The notes: generated by a model not told the origin, from the letters alone. A stretch of 52,322 bases of DNA from Candidatus Hydrogenedentes bacterium ADurb.Bin170 (GCA_002070275.1 MWCY01000021.1:1-52322); one strand, 5' to 3'; shown: positions 33,341 through 43,293, counted from the stretch's first letter. Translations and numbers: made by a program.

Positions 33341-34854
33341 GCGACGACACCACAACAGAGCAGAGCCCCTTGCTGCAGCTGGAGCATATCAGCAAGCGCT
33401 ATGGCGGTGCCGTTGCGCTGGAACAGGTCAGCGTTGCGCTTCAGGCAGGGGAAATTCATGCGCTCCTGGGAGAAAACGGTGCGGGCAAGTCAACGCTGAT
33501 AAAGATACTGGGCGGTATTGTGCGCGCTGACAGCGGAACGATCCGTATGGACGGGCAGGCGCAGGCGGTGAAAAATGTTGCTGACGCAGACAGGCTGGGG
33601 ATTCGTATCATCCATCAGGAACTATCACTTGTGCCCGCCATGACTGTGGCGGAGAATATTTATCTGGGCCGTGAGCCCCGGCGCTGTGGCTTTCTTTCCC
33701 GGCGGCAAATGAATCAGGACGCGCGGCAGCTGGTGGAACGGCTCGGGCTGAAAGAGATTGAGGAGGTGGAAACGCCGCTGTTCAAGATGCGGGTTGCCCA
33801 GCGGCAGCTGGTGGAGATTGCCCGGGCACTGGCAACGGATGCGCGGATACTGGTTCTGGATGAGCCGACCTCCGCTTTGACTGCAGGAGAAACACAAAGG
33901 CTTTTTCTGACACTGCGCCGGCTCCGTGATCAAGGCACCGGCATTATTTACATATCACACAGGCTGGAGGAGATTATGTTGCTCGCCGACCGGATTACCG
34001 TGCTCCGTGACGGTCGTTCTGTCGGCACCAGAAGGGTTTGTGATGTCAGTAAAAGCGAGCTGATTCGCTGGATGATCGGCAGAGAAGTTGCCGATTATTT
34101 CCAGAAGCCTGTGCTGCAGGAAAGCGCTGTGGTTTTTGAGGCAAGGAATGTGAAGAATCCCCATGTTGACGGGGTAAGTTTTTCCCTCAAGGCGGGCGAA
34201 ATATTGGGTATTGCCGGGCTGGTCGGTTCGGGCAGAAGCGAACTGGCAAGAGCACTTTTCGGCATGGATGCATTGGAAGAAGGGGAACTGCGACTGAACG
34301 GCACTGTGCTCAATCTGCGTTCACCCCGGGACGCACTGCGAGCGGGTATTGTATGCGTTCCAGAAGACAGGCAGCGGGAAGGGCTTGTCATGCTGCAGAC
34401 ACTGAGTTTTAATCTGGCGCTGCCCTGGACGCGTGACTGGAATCCTCATATCTTGCCCGATCGCAGAAAAAAGGATGCAATTGTGCACCGTGCAATGGCA
34501 TCATTTGCGATCAAAGCGAAGAATCCGGCGCAGAATATTGCCACCCTTTCCGGCGGCAATCAGCAGAAGGCACTGGTTGCCCGATGGATGGAACATCGCC
34601 CGAAGGTTCTGATTCTGGACGAGCCTGCACGGGGTATCGATGTGGGTGCCCGGGAAGATATTTTTCGCATCCTGTTCTCTCTTGCAGAATCGGGCATGTC
34701 CATCATTCTGATTTCATCTGACCTTAATGAAACGCTGGGTATGTCGCATCGGATAGCCATTTACAGAGATCGCCGGATTGTGACGGTTCTTCCGGCGGCA
34801 GAAGCGGATCAGGAAAAAATTATGAAGTTGCTGACAGGAGTTCAGGTATCATGA
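33337..34854 (+). CDS. sugar ABC transporter ATP-binding protein (RbsA/MglA type)
   Basis: A 505-residue tandem ATPase. The first domain has Walker A GENGAGKST and Walker B ILVLDEPTSAL, and its signature is the non-canonical MRVAQRQLVEIA seen in this family. The second has the degenerate Walker A GLVGSGRSE, signature LSGGNQQK and Walker B LILDEPARGIDVG. Only one site per monomer is therefore fully canonical, as usual for carbohydrate uptake transporters of class 2. GTG start overlapping the previous TGA, and ATGA overlap with the permease. Confidence 0.95.
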   Translation: MSDDTTTEQSPLLQLEHISKRYGGAVALEQVSVALQAGEIHALLGENGAGKSTLIKILGGIVRADSGTIRMDGQAQAVKNVADADRLGIRIIHQELSLVPAMTVAENIYLGREPRRCGFLSRRQMNQDARQLVERLGLKEIEEVETPLFKMRVAQRQLVEIARALATDARILVLDEPTSALTAGETQRLFLTLRRLRDQGTGIIYISHRLEEIMLLADRITVLRDGRSVGTRRVCDVSKSELIRWMIGREVADYFQKPVLQESAVVFEARNVKNPHVDGVSFSLKAGEILGIAGLVGSGRSELARALFGMDALEEGELRLNGTVLNLRSPRDALRAGIVCVPEDRQREGLVMLQTLSFNLALPWTRDWNPHILPDRRKKDAIVHRAMASFAIKAKNPAQNIATLSGGNQQKALVARWMEHRPKVLILDEPARGIDVGAREDIFRILFSLAESGMSIILISSDLNETLGMSHRIAIYRDRRIVTVLPAAEADQEKIMKLLTGVQVS

Positions 34855-35804
34855 CTACAGCCCGGCGGTTGATTCCGCTTGTGGGTGCCTTTGTGGCGCT
34901 CATGATTTTCTTTCGCTTTCTTATACCGGGATTTCTTAACCCTGAGAATATGGTCGATCTGGCACAGCAGATATCGGTAAATGCCATCATTGCCTGCGGG
35001 ATGACCTTCTGTATTCTTATCGGCGGCATCGATCTGTCGGTAGGTGCCGTGCTGGCACTTGTGGGGACGGCATCTGTTTATGTGCTGGGGCTGGGGGCGT
35101 CGGAGACACAAAGCCTCGTGCGGGTGGCGATGGCTTTGGGTGCCGGTTCCGGTGTTGCACTTGTCTTCGGCGCTTTTAACGGGCTGTGTGCGTCACGCAC
35201 GAAAATGCCGCCTTTCATTATCACGCTGGCAACGATGATGATTGCCCGCGGTCTGGCGCTGCGGTTTAATGAGGGGCGTCCTATTCCCATAGCGCCGCAG
35301 GAATCCATTTACCTCGGATTGGGTAATGCCCGGATAGGCGGTGTTCTGCCGGTGCCTGTACTGATCATGGTGGCTGTAGTGCTTTTCAGTGCCGTGCTGC
35401 TTCACAGAACTCGTTTCGGACAGCATCTCTACGGTATCGGCGGGAACAGAGAAGCCGCACGATTTACCGGCATTGCGGTGGCACGGACGGAAGCGGCTGT
35501 CTATATGCTGTGCGCTTTTTTTACCGGAATAGCGGGAATGATAGCCACGTCACAGCTGTATAGTGCGGAACCGGCTTCCGGGGCAGGTTTCGAACTGAAT
35601 GCCATAGCCGCTGCCGTTGTGGGAGGGACCAGTTTTACGGGCGGTATCGGTTCCATACCGGGCACATTTATCGGAGCTGCCATTATCGGTGCACTGGATA
35701 AAGGACTGAACCAGGCGGGTGTCCATTTTTCCTTTCAGTACATCCTGAAAGGGCTTGTGATTCTTTCTGCCGTGTATTTGGATGTGCGCCGGAAAGAGTC
35801 GTAG
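34851..35804 (+). CDS. sugar ABC transporter permease (RbsC type)
   Basis: A 317-residue inner-membrane permease with about nine hydrophobic segments. The EAA-like cytoplasmic loop appears as FGQHLYGIGGNREAARFTGI, and other family blocks are NAIIACGMTFCILIGGIDLSVG and AAAVVGGTSFTGGIGS. It completes the importer with the lipoprotein and the ATPase. A single permease gene implies a homodimer. It ends 20 bp before the convergent greA gene. Confidence 0.94.
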   Translation: MTTARRLIPLVGAFVALMIFFRFLIPGFLNPENMVDLAQQISVNAIIACGMTFCILIGGIDLSVGAVLALVGTASVYVLGLGASETQSLVRVAMALGAGSGVALVFGAFNGLCASRTKMPPFIITLATMMIARGLALRFNEGRPIPIAPQESIYLGLGNARIGGVLPVPVLIMVAVVLFSAVLLHRTRFGQHLYGIGGNREAARFTGIAVARTEAAVYMLCAFFTGIAGMIATSQLYSAEPASGAGFELNAIAAAVVGGTSFTGGIGSIPGTFIGAAIIGALDKGLNQAGVHFSFQYILKGLVILSAVYLDVRRKES

Positions 35805-35824
35805 TTTATTGTGAAAAGCAACAG

Positions 35825-36298
35825 TCAATAAGTGATTTCAAGGACGGTAAGCGTCATGGGCCCGGCGGGTGTCTGGGCGGTGGCTTCGTCGCCCACGGCT
35901 TTTCCGAGCAGTGCTTTGCCCACGGGGGACTGGGTGGATATTTTACCGGACATGATATCCGCTTCGGCGGGATCCACAAGCAGATAAACCTGTTCTTTCC
36001 CCGTTTTATGGTTGTTCACACGTACCGTTGCCCCTAAAAAGGCCTTGTCCAGATCACGGTTTGATGTGGTGAGCAGGGCGGCGCGTGCGATTTTATCTTC
36101 CAGATCGCGTATGTACGCATGTATCATCGCCTGCTCTTCTTTGGCGGCGTGGTATTCCGCATTTTCGCTGAGGTCGCCCAGTCCCCGGGCAAATTCTATG
36201 GTTGCCGCAACGGTGATCCGTCTTTTATAAAGGTCGGCAAGATCCGCCTTCAGTTTCTCCAGACCTTCAGCACTGATATAAACAGTATTATCTGCCAT
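35825..36298 (-). CDS. greA: transcription elongation factor GreA
   Basis: A 157-residue factor that enters the RNA polymerase secondary channel and stimulates cleavage of backtracked transcripts. The coiled-coil tip has Asp42 and Glu45 in GDLSENAEYHAAKEEQ. The C-terminal domain ends SPVGKALLGKAVGDEA and PAGPMTLTVLEI. Normal length. Confidence 0.96.
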   Translation of the reverse strand: MADNTVYISAEGLEKLKADLADLYKRRITVAATIEFARGLGDLSENAEYHAAKEEQAMIHAYIRDLEDKIARAALLTTSNRDLDKAFLGATVRVNNHKTGKEQVYLLVDPAEADIMSGKISTQSPVGKALLGKAVGDEATAQTPAGPMTLTVLEITY

Positions 36299-36368
36299 GA
36301 AAAGAGGTGTCCTTCCAGGGATACAGATGCATGTATCCGATAAAACAATGATGACCCGGGAAACCCGG

Positions 36369-36398
36369 AGTATAACAAAGTACTGTGTTTTTTCCCAA
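36369..36398 (-). promoter_or_regulatory. candidate greA promoter
   Basis: Reverse strand: TTGGGA (36393-36398), 18 bp, TATACT (36369-36374), about 70 bp before the ATG. Confidence 0.5.
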
Positions 36399-36415
36399 GA
36401 AATGCGGGAGCCTCA

Positions 36416-37759
36416 TCACGAACGAGGCTTCAGATTCCAGGTGAACGCGAGCAGCACTCCGGCAAGAAGCGTGCATGTCATAATAGCAAGAATCACCAGA
36501 TTCCAGGCAAAATGTTCTCCCCAGGCAGGGCCCGCATAATCAAGAATCCAGCCGAAGCCTTTTGCCTGCGCCGTTTTACCCAGGTAGCCGAAAAGTCCGA
36601 TAAAGCCTGCCGCGGTACCGATTGCTTTTTTGCCCAGAGTGTCGAGCGCTATGATGACAATGAAATTGATGACCGGATAGACAAACAGCCCGATAACAGC
36701 AAGCATAAGCATATCGAGTGATACAAGCGATGCCGGGGTGAACAGCATGATGGTAAAGGCACCGATGACGGGAATAAGACAAAGGACGGAAAGCATTCCC
36801 CGTCTGCCGCCGGAAAGATCGGACAGCCAGCCCATGAGAATGGTGGACGGAATGCCACCGAATTCAATGGCAAGCACGGCAAGACCACCGCTGTGGAGGG
36901 AAGCGCCTTTGATTTCCCGCAGGTACATGGGGCCCCAGTCGAGCATACTGTAGCGGGCGATATAAGTGAAGAAGTTGGCAAAGGCGAGGAGCCACACATA
37001 TTTATTCGTCAGCACATAGTGGAAGAGCAGTTCCTTCATGGTGAGCTCACGCTCTCGGTCTTCATGATCTTCCATGCCCTCCGGATAATCATTGTTGTAT
37101 TCTTCAATGGGCGGAAGCCCCTCGGATTGCGGTGTATCACAAAGACGGTTGTAAATATAAAAGGCGCCGATCAATGCGAGCAATCCGGGAACGTAAAAAG
37201 CGTACTGCCATCCCCCGTAATAACTGGTTGCCCAGGCCGCAACATACCCGGCAATACCGCCGCCGAGATTGTGCGACGTGTTCCAGATGCTGAACATAAG
37301 TCCCCGCTCCCGCTCGCTGAACCAATGTCCCTGAGAACGTCCGCAAGGCGGCCATCCCATGGCCTGGAAAAAACCGTTCAGCGCCCAGAGCGCAAAGTGA
37401 ATGGGAAAAGAATTGACCCAGCCGAAGGCAAAGTTGCAGAAAGCGGTCAGAAGGAGGCCGAGAGCCATGAAGGTGCGTGGATTGCTGCGGTCGGAAAACG
37501 CTCCCATGACAAATTTTCCGATGCCGTACGAAATGGCTGTCACCGCCAGCAGGCTGCCAATATCCGACTTGGAATAATGGAGCGTTTCCATCAGCTCCGG
37601 AGCAACAACAGACAGATTGTTGCGGACAAGATAAAAGGCGGCATATCCGAGAAAAGTGGATTCCATGACGCGCCACCGAAAGAGCGGATACTTGCGCTTG
37701 ATCACTTCTTCGGGCAGACGCTCAATGTGCGGAGAGGGCGCAAAGGGGTTCCAGGCCAT
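36416..37759 (-). CDS. OPA-family organophosphate:phosphate antiporter (MFS)
   Basis: A 447-residue transporter with about twelve hydrophobic segments. FLGYAAFYLVRNNLSVVAPEL with its Arg, WALNGFFQAMGWPPCGRSQGHWF, and NTSHNLGGGIAG in the N-half are the signature of GlpT/UhpT/UhpC-type OPA proteins, which exchange glycerol-3-phosphate or sugar phosphates for phosphate. A long charged loop (about 215-245) separates the two halves. The substrate is unknown. AAAGGAG precedes the ATG. Confidence 0.88.
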   Translation of the reverse strand: MAWNPFAPSPHIERLPEEVIKRKYPLFRWRVMESTFLGYAAFYLVRNNLSVVAPELMETLHYSKSDIGSLLAVTAISYGIGKFVMGAFSDRSNPRTFMALGLLLTAFCNFAFGWVNSFPIHFALWALNGFFQAMGWPPCGRSQGHWFSERERGLMFSIWNTSHNLGGGIAGYVAAWATSYYGGWQYAFYVPGLLALIGAFYIYNRLCDTPQSEGLPPIEEYNNDYPEGMEDHEDRERELTMKELLFHYVLTNKYVWLLAFANFFTYIARYSMLDWGPMYLREIKGASLHSGGLAVLAIEFGGIPSTILMGWLSDLSGGRRGMLSVLCLIPVIGAFTIMLFTPASLVSLDMLMLAVIGLFVYPVINFIVIIALDTLGKKAIGTAAGFIGLFGYLGKTAQAKGFGWILDYAGPAWGEHFAWNLVILAIMTCTLLAGVLLAFTWNLKPRS

Positions 37760-37832
37760 ATCAGACTCCTTTATATATTAGAGGGGCAGGGCACTTTTGC
37801 CCTTCAGCAAGAGCGCACCATGTCCCTGTAAT

Positions 37833-39653
37833 CTAATGACGGGAAGCAAGCTGCCGCTCATAGGATGCCTTGCCGCCATGGGGCACCAGCGGCGGCGATG
37901 GACTTCCGCGCCATTTGGGCCAGAGATAACTCTCCAGCACTTCAGAAAAAAAGTGGCTGCCGTCGGAAACTTCACTCATAGGTGTATCTTCAATTTCCCG
38001 TCGGGTCAAACTTCGGTAAGGGCGCTCCATTCTGTATGCGTCGGCCAGGGCGATCGTTTTTCGGCTGGCGAGAGGTGTTGCGCAATTCTGCAGCAAATCA
38101 GGGGACAGGGTATCCGGTGCAGCACCCCAGCGCACTTCGGGCGGTAGGTTGGGGTTGAAAGATAGATCGTAAAGACGCTTTTCCACCTCCAGAAAAGTCA
38201 GGGTGCAGGGCTGTCCGTGGCTATCTGTAAACTGGATGCTGCGCTCGGCGAAAAGCTGATTTTTCTTCTGCAATGCGGCAAGAGCAAGATCCGAAGGTGT
38301 CCAGACAGCGTGCAGGTTGAGTCCGGTGAGATCAAGCATGTCCGGTGCGTTATCGAACCACTGAATGGCGGCATCCATTTCCTCGAGAAACTCGAGGTAT
38401 CGCCCACGCAGTTCCGCATCTTCCAGAGCTGAAGCATAGCGTCCCCAGCGACCGCCTGTATGATGAATATTTCGTGATGCGGTTCCTCCCGGAAACTCAA
38501 TGGCGCCTTCGGTCTGTACATTTTCCCAGGCGAGGCGCACCTGCTCTTCCCGACGGCTGAGCGCCTGCGCAAAGTCTGTAAGAAACCGTTGGATAATCTC
38601 AACAGGCGACACGGGCTTTTCCGCTTTCATGCGGAAGCGTATAAACTGGTGCATGCTGGTCAGGGGAATATTTTTTTCGGTAATGAATCCTTTGGTGACC
38701 AGTTCTTCCATGCGGTCATACTGCTCCACGCTGAAACCGAATTCCCGCATTTCCTCGTCAGTGCGCCGCCGGACGCGGGTTACTTTGCCGTCCCGATCCG
38801 TTTCAGCGATGGGATAGCGCAGCACGCGGAATCCGCGGAAGCAGCCTGCATAAGGATTGTTTTCCCGGGTGGAGTCTTTGGGGGTAATGCCGGTGACCGC
38901 ATTCATGCCGTTGAAGGTATAGAGATCCCGGGTGGGCGAGGTGGTGGCATCCAGAAAGCGGACGCCGCCGCCTTCTTCAATCTCTGCCAGTACCAGCACA
39001 TGCCCGTCCAGATAAAAGGAGCATCCGGGGATCAGGTATTGGGGCGTGATGGCGACCGGGCAGGTGTCGCTCCATTCGGAATTGCGTGCGAAAGGTTCGA
39101 CGCGGAGGTTGCCTGTACAGGTGCCTGTGACCAGGTCAACAAAAAATTGATGCGCGGAACTGTATTCAAAGGAGCTGGCGGTGCCGGCGGGCAGGGTGGA
39201 TGGCGCAGTGCGGATGTCCGTTCCGTCTGAGGAGCGCACGGTGCTGTACATAAAGGGGAGGCCCCGTCGGCATGCGTAATAACTTCCCAGAGACATGAGC
39301 AGTTTATGACAGTCGACAATATGATGCAGCGCCCGGATGGTGGGCAGATCAATCTGCGGATTGGAGGGCTCACCCAGAAATTCCGGATCCAGAAGCAGAT
39401 TCATTTCCGGATCAGTAAGCACATACTCCAGTTTTGCCAGCCGCTGCTCTTTTGTTCCATGCACTTTTCTGTCGTATATAGTGGAAATCCATTGTGCAAA
39501 ATGGCGGGTTTCCGCCGGTGTCCACTGTCTGTACAGCGGCCAGGCACCTCTGGAAGAATGCAGCGTTGCCGGGTTAGGATCTTCTGCATCGGCCGTTGCC
39601 GGGAGAAGGGCTGGAATAAGAAGAAAGAAAAGGAGTCCGTAAAATCGGCGCAT
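37833..39653 (-). CDS. secreted protein with transglutaminase-like Cys-His-Asp layout, paralogue A
   Basis: A 606-residue protein with a signal peptide (RRFYGLLFFLLIPALLPATADA). It is homologous over its length to the neighbour at 39756. Shared blocks include WTPAET, LLDPEFLGE, DCHKLLM...Y-A-C-R-R-G-L-P, YLDGHVLVLAEI, FLDATTS, and F-N-G-M-N. Cys115, His218 and Asp235 fall in contexts like the Cys, GH-W and D-x-T sites of transglutaminase/papain-like enzymes. That assignment is my inference; I do not recognise the family. The start follows AAAGGA. The in-frame extension to 39755 overlaps the neighbour's end and lacks a ribosome-binding site. Confidence 0.7.
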   Translation of the reverse strand: MRRFYGLLFFLLIPALLPATADAEDPNPATLHSSRGAWPLYRQWTPAETRHFAQWISTIYDRKVHGTKEQRLAKLEYVLTDPEMNLLLDPEFLGEPSNPQIDLPTIRALHHIVDCHKLLMSLGSYYACRRGLPFMYSTVRSSDGTDIRTAPSTLPAGTASSFEYSSAHQFFVDLVTGTCTGNLRVEPFARNSEWSDTCPVAITPQYLIPGCSFYLDGHVLVLAEIEEGGGVRFLDATTSPTRDLYTFNGMNAVTGITPKDSTRENNPYAGCFRGFRVLRYPIAETDRDGKVTRVRRRTDEEMREFGFSVEQYDRMEELVTKGFITEKNIPLTSMHQFIRFRMKAEKPVSPVEIIQRFLTDFAQALSRREEQVRLAWENVQTEGAIEFPGGTASRNIHHTGGRWGRYASALEDAELRGRYLEFLEEMDAAIQWFDNAPDMLDLTGLNLHAVWTPSDLALAALQKKNQLFAERSIQFTDSHGQPCTLTFLEVEKRLYDLSFNPNLPPEVRWGAAPDTLSPDLLQNCATPLASRKTIALADAYRMERPYRSLTRREIEDTPMSEVSDGSHFFSEVLESYLWPKWRGSPSPPLVPHGGKASYERQLASRH

Positions 39654-39755
39654 AGGGCATCCTTTCAAAATAAAGAACAATGGACGGTGCAGGCGCGGCA
39701 AGGAGGGCCGGTATCTTCGCCTTCGGATATCAGTTTCATGAGAGAACCGGCACAC

Positions 39756-41534
39756 TTACAATAAAGGACTGGTGGCATAAGACCATTTGCCTACCTGCGC
39801 ATCCAGTTTATCACGGATCGGGTAGCCTGTTGTAAACATACCGCGCAGATAACTGGTTGTCGTTTCACGCTGGCAGAGGCTTCGGTAAAAAGCCTGGAGT
39901 CGGTATGCCTCTTTCATAGGCATTTTAAATCCGTCAGGCAGCGGTGTAGGCGGTTCCGGGGCGCCGGCAAACTCGTCACTGTCGAAAGGCGCACCCCAGC
40001 GCAGTTCCGGCGGGTGGTTGGGATCAAAAGAAAGGTCGTAGAGCCGCTCTTCTATATCCTTCAAGGTCAGGGTGACTGTTTTTCCTTTCGAATTAGTGTA
40101 GTCTAAAGAAAGTCTGTCGAAGTGCTGGTTTTTTTCGGCAATCATGGCGGCAGCAAGATCCGCCTGGCTTCGGATGCCGTAGGATTCGAGCCCTGTCATG
40201 TCGATGAAATCCGGTTTCATTTCAAACATGCGTATTGCGTATTCCATCCAGTCGGCAAGGTAGAAATATTTGTTGCGTCGATCCACATCGGAGGAAGGGG
40301 AACTCCAGGTTTCCCAGCGACCGGTCGCCTGGAAAATATTGTCCTTGTCGCGGTCTTCCGGGTACACAATAGGTCCGTTGCGCAGGACATCTTTCCAGGC
40401 ATCCTGAATAAAACGTTCCCGCTCCAGATAAGCCTGCAGCAGCTCATCGCAGTACTGGCGGATAAAAGCCGCGGGTGCAATGCGGTCCAGCGTTTTCATC
40501 CGCAGCCGGATCAGATCATGGATGCTTGAAGGGCGCAGCCCGCCTTCCTCAATGAAATGGTTGTCATACATCTCACGGGTGAGATCGTACTGTTCCGTGC
40601 TGAATCCGAATTCCCGCATTTCGGCATCGGTCCGGCGGCGAACCCGGGTGACATTGCCCCGGCCGTCTGTTTCCGCAATGGGATAACGGAGAACCCGCAG
40701 ACCCTGAAAGCAGCCCGCCCACTCGTCGTCCGGGTCAGACCCGCGCGGGGTCATGCCGCCTACAACATTCATGCCGTTGTAGGTAAAGATATCGCGGGAG
40801 GTGGTGGTGCTGCAGTTAAGGAAATAGAGTTCACCGTACTCGGTAACTTTCGCGAGGACAAGGCAATGTCCGTCCAGATAGTTCATACAGCCAGGCAGTA
40901 ATTTATCCCGGTTCAGCGCCACCGGCACCGTGTCGGACTGTTCGGCATTTCTGCCGTTCAGGTTGACTCTGTAATTTCCGGAAATAAAATGACCCACTGC
41001 TGCATTAAAAAACTGGCTGAGCGAAGGGCTGGTAAAACTATTGGTGCCGCCATAGGGTATATTGAAATCGGAAATGCGGACGTCCACTCCGCGCTGTCCG
41101 GAACTGACGGTGGCAGTAATCCAGGGAAGGGCGCGGCGGTATGCGTAATAGGCAGGCAGAAAGGCGGTGAATTTTCCGCAGTCCATAAGATGATGCATGG
41201 AGCGGATTAGCCCGGCGGGCATCTGCGGATTGCCGCCTTCCCCGAGAAAGGAAGGATCCTGCAGCAGATTCATGTCCGGATCGGTAAGAAGATATTCCAG
41301 TTTCGCTGTTCGTTGCTCAACGGTACCTGTTGTCTTTTTGTCGAAAAGGTGTTCCACCCAGCGCGCATAATGCATCGTTTCAGCGGGCGTCCACTGGCGG
41401 CGGATGGGCCAGGCGCCCCCGCCACGGATAGATGGCGGGTTGGGATCGGCAGCGGCAGCAAGCAAAGCGGTGAGCGACACGGCGCCCAGAAGAAGCAGCG
41501 TCAATGGTCGATTAAAATACGGAAAAAATGGCAT
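39756..41534 (-). CDS. secreted protein with transglutaminase-like layout, paralogue B
   Basis: A 592-residue protein with a signal peptide (NRPLTLLLLGAVSLTALLAAAA). It parallels paralogue A throughout, including PAETMHYARWVEHLFDKK, GAWPIRRQW, RVLRYPIAETD and RVRRRTDAEMREFGFS. The candidate active-site residues are Cys119 in MDCGKF, His223 in YLDGHCLVLA and Asn240 in FLNCSTT, where A has Asp. The Asn could be a papain-type third residue or mark loss of activity. It is probably the first gene of the pair, 102 bp upstream of A on the same strand, with a TATAAT promoter before it. Confidence 0.7.
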   Translation of the reverse strand: MPFFPYFNRPLTLLLLGAVSLTALLAAAADPNPPSIRGGGAWPIRRQWTPAETMHYARWVEHLFDKKTTGTVEQRTAKLEYLLTDPDMNLLQDPSFLGEGGNPQMPAGLIRSMHHLMDCGKFTAFLPAYYAYRRALPWITATVSSGQRGVDVRISDFNIPYGGTNSFTSPSLSQFFNAAVGHFISGNYRVNLNGRNAEQSDTVPVALNRDKLLPGCMNYLDGHCLVLAKVTEYGELYFLNCSTTTSRDIFTYNGMNVVGGMTPRGSDPDDEWAGCFQGLRVLRYPIAETDGRGNVTRVRRRTDAEMREFGFSTEQYDLTREMYDNHFIEEGGLRPSSIHDLIRLRMKTLDRIAPAAFIRQYCDELLQAYLERERFIQDAWKDVLRNGPIVYPEDRDKDNIFQATGRWETWSSPSSDVDRRNKYFYLADWMEYAIRMFEMKPDFIDMTGLESYGIRSQADLAAAMIAEKNQHFDRLSLDYTNSKGKTVTLTLKDIEERLYDLSFDPNHPPELRWGAPFDSDEFAGAPEPPTPLPDGFKMPMKEAYRLQAFYRSLCQRETTTSYLRGMFTTGYPIRDKLDAQVGKWSYATSPLL

Positions 41535-41615
41535 TGCATTGAACCCTGAAAAAATATAATGATGTGAAAGAAAAGGAAAGCGAGGTGTGGAGCAGCGCCC
41601 CTGTCCTCTGCGGTT

Positions 41616-41644
41616 ATTATAGACAGAACAGCGGACGCATCCAA
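41616..41644 (-). promoter_or_regulatory. promoter of the tandem secreted pair
   Basis: Reverse strand: TTGGAT (41639-41644), 17 bp, perfect TATAAT (41616-41621), 82 bp before the ATG of paralogue B. Confidence 0.6.
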
Positions 41645-41766
41645 AAAGAGTGCCGTGACGACTGTGCCCCGTCTGAACAAAAAAGACCTGCGTAGAGCAG
41701 AAATGGCGTCTGCGAGTTTCTCCGGGCCGCGTGGTGTGTTCTTAAAGGCGGGCGGATCAGGAGGCT

Positions 41767-43293
41767 TTATTTTTTGCGTAAAGCCACATTGCCGAATTGG
41801 TCGATGAGTTCGTGCTTCCGGACTTTTCCGATGGCTGTTTTCGGCAGCTGATCAACAAAGCGAACGTAACGGGGGCATTTAAAAGCGGCAAGATTTTCTT
41901 TGCAGAAGTCAATGACTGCCTTTTCAGTAAGCGTATCTCCGCTTTTTACCTGAACCACGGCAAGCACTTCCTGACCCCAGGTGGGTTCATCAACTCCGAT
42001 GACTGCCACTTCTTCCACCGCCGCCATCCGGGCAATAATCTGCTCGACTTGAGCGGTATAGATATTCAGGCCGCCCCGGATGATCATGTCTTTGACACGG
42101 TCAACGATATAAAGGTAGCCTTCGGCATCGAAATGACCGAGGTCTCCTGTTCTGAGCCATCCATTCTGGAGGACTTCAGCGGTTGCCTCGGGGTTGCGGT
42201 AGTAGCCTTTCATGACAGTAGGACCGGAGATAAGCACTTCGCCGACTTCGCCCACAGGCACGTCATGACCCTTTTTGTCCACGATGCGTATGGAAGTATA
42301 GCGCAATGCGGGGCCGACAGAATTCCAGCGGATGGGGTCTTCGTGGTCTGCAACAGCACTGGCGCAGGTTGCTTCGCTTAAGCCGTAACCCATGATCAGC
42401 GGCTTTTTAAATACGCGCTGGACTGCTTCGTAGATTGCTTCGGGCATAGGAGCGGCACCGGAAACAAAGAAGCGGATCGAACTTACATCGGTGGTCTCCG
42501 CTTTAGGAAGGCGCGTCATCAAGCCGTAAATAGTGGGCACGGCGCTCATGATGGTTATCTTATGCTGTTCAATCAGAGGCAGAATAGTATAAGGTGTGAA
42601 AGTGCCGCCAACGAGAATGATAGTCGCATTGCAGAGGGTAGGGGTCAGGATGGAAACAACCTGCGCATTGACATGAAACAGTGGCAGCACACAGAGGAAA
42701 CGGTCGCGGGAAGTGATGCGGTTCGAGCGCAGCAGTGACAGGGTGTCCCAGGCATAATTGCCGTGGGTGAGGATAACCCCCTTAGGTTTGCCGGTTGTGC
42801 CCGATGTATAGATCAATGCGGCATCGGAAGCCTCCGTTGTCACAATATCCGGGGTCTCGACGGGTTGAAGCAGCTCGGAAAAAGAAGAGGAATGTTCGCA
42901 GGACTCGCCCAGGATAAATACTTTTTCCAGATTCGGAAGGGCTTCAAAAAGGCGGGGCAGGACGGGTCGGAACTGTGCCATAATAATCAGGAAACGAGCT
43001 TCGGAGTTTTGAATAATATAAGCGAACTCCTCAAAACTCAATGCCGGGTTGATGGGAACTAGCAATGCGCCGATACGGCCGCAGCCCATAAAACAGTAAA
43101 GGTACTCCAGGCAGTTGCCCATCATGAGCGCAATCTTGTCGCCCGGCTGAATGCCCTGTGCCTTCAGATTGCCGGCAACCAGACAGGAGCGTTCCAGCAT
43201 CTGCCGGTATGTCACTTCCTCTTTCTCGAAAATGATCATGGGAAGATCCGGCGCCTGACGTACAGATTTTTCCAGTAATTCCGGTATAGTCAT
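41767..43293 (-). CDS. AMP-dependent acyl-CoA synthetase/ligase
   Basis: A 508-residue adenylate-forming enzyme (class I ANL superfamily), activating a carboxylic acid, probably a fatty acid, with ATP and CoA. The AMP-binding signature is IYTSGTTGKPKGV. GYGLSEATC, GWLRTGDLG, RGGLNIYTAQVEQI and the C-terminal GKVRKHEL lysine region are all present. The length matches medium/long-chain acyl-CoA ligases. ATG 43293 has AGGAAAG in front. The frame is open for a further 73 codons across the promoter and is rejected as coding there. Confidence 0.9.
   Translation of the reverse strand: MTIPELLEKSVRQAPDLPMIIFEKEEVTYRQMLERSCLVAGNLKAQGIQPGDKIALMMGNCLEYLYCFMGCGRIGALLVPINPALSFEEFAYIIQNSEARFLIIMAQFRPVLPRLFEALPNLEKVFILGESCEHSSSFSELLQPVETPDIVTTEASDAALIYTSGTTGKPKGVILTHGNYAWDTLSLLRSNRITSRDRFLCVLPLFHVNAQVVSILTPTLCNATIILVGGTFTPYTILPLIEQHKITIMSAVPTIYGLMTRLPKAETTDVSSIRFFVSGAAPMPEAIYEAVQRVFKKPLIMGYGLSEATCASAVADHEDPIRWNSVGPALRYTSIRIVDKKGHDVPVGEVGEVLISGPTVMKGYYRNPEATAEVLQNGWLRTGDLGHFDAEGYLYIVDRVKDMIIRGGLNIYTAQVEQIIARMAAVEEVAVIGVDEPTWGQEVLAVVQVKSGDTLTEKAVIDFCKENLAAFKCPRYVRFVDQLPKTAIGKVRKHELIDQFGNVALRKK

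Noticed and set aside
39654-39755. Extension of secreted paralogue A up to 39755
   Set aside because: No signal peptide at that end and no ribosome-binding site; the leader begins at 39653.
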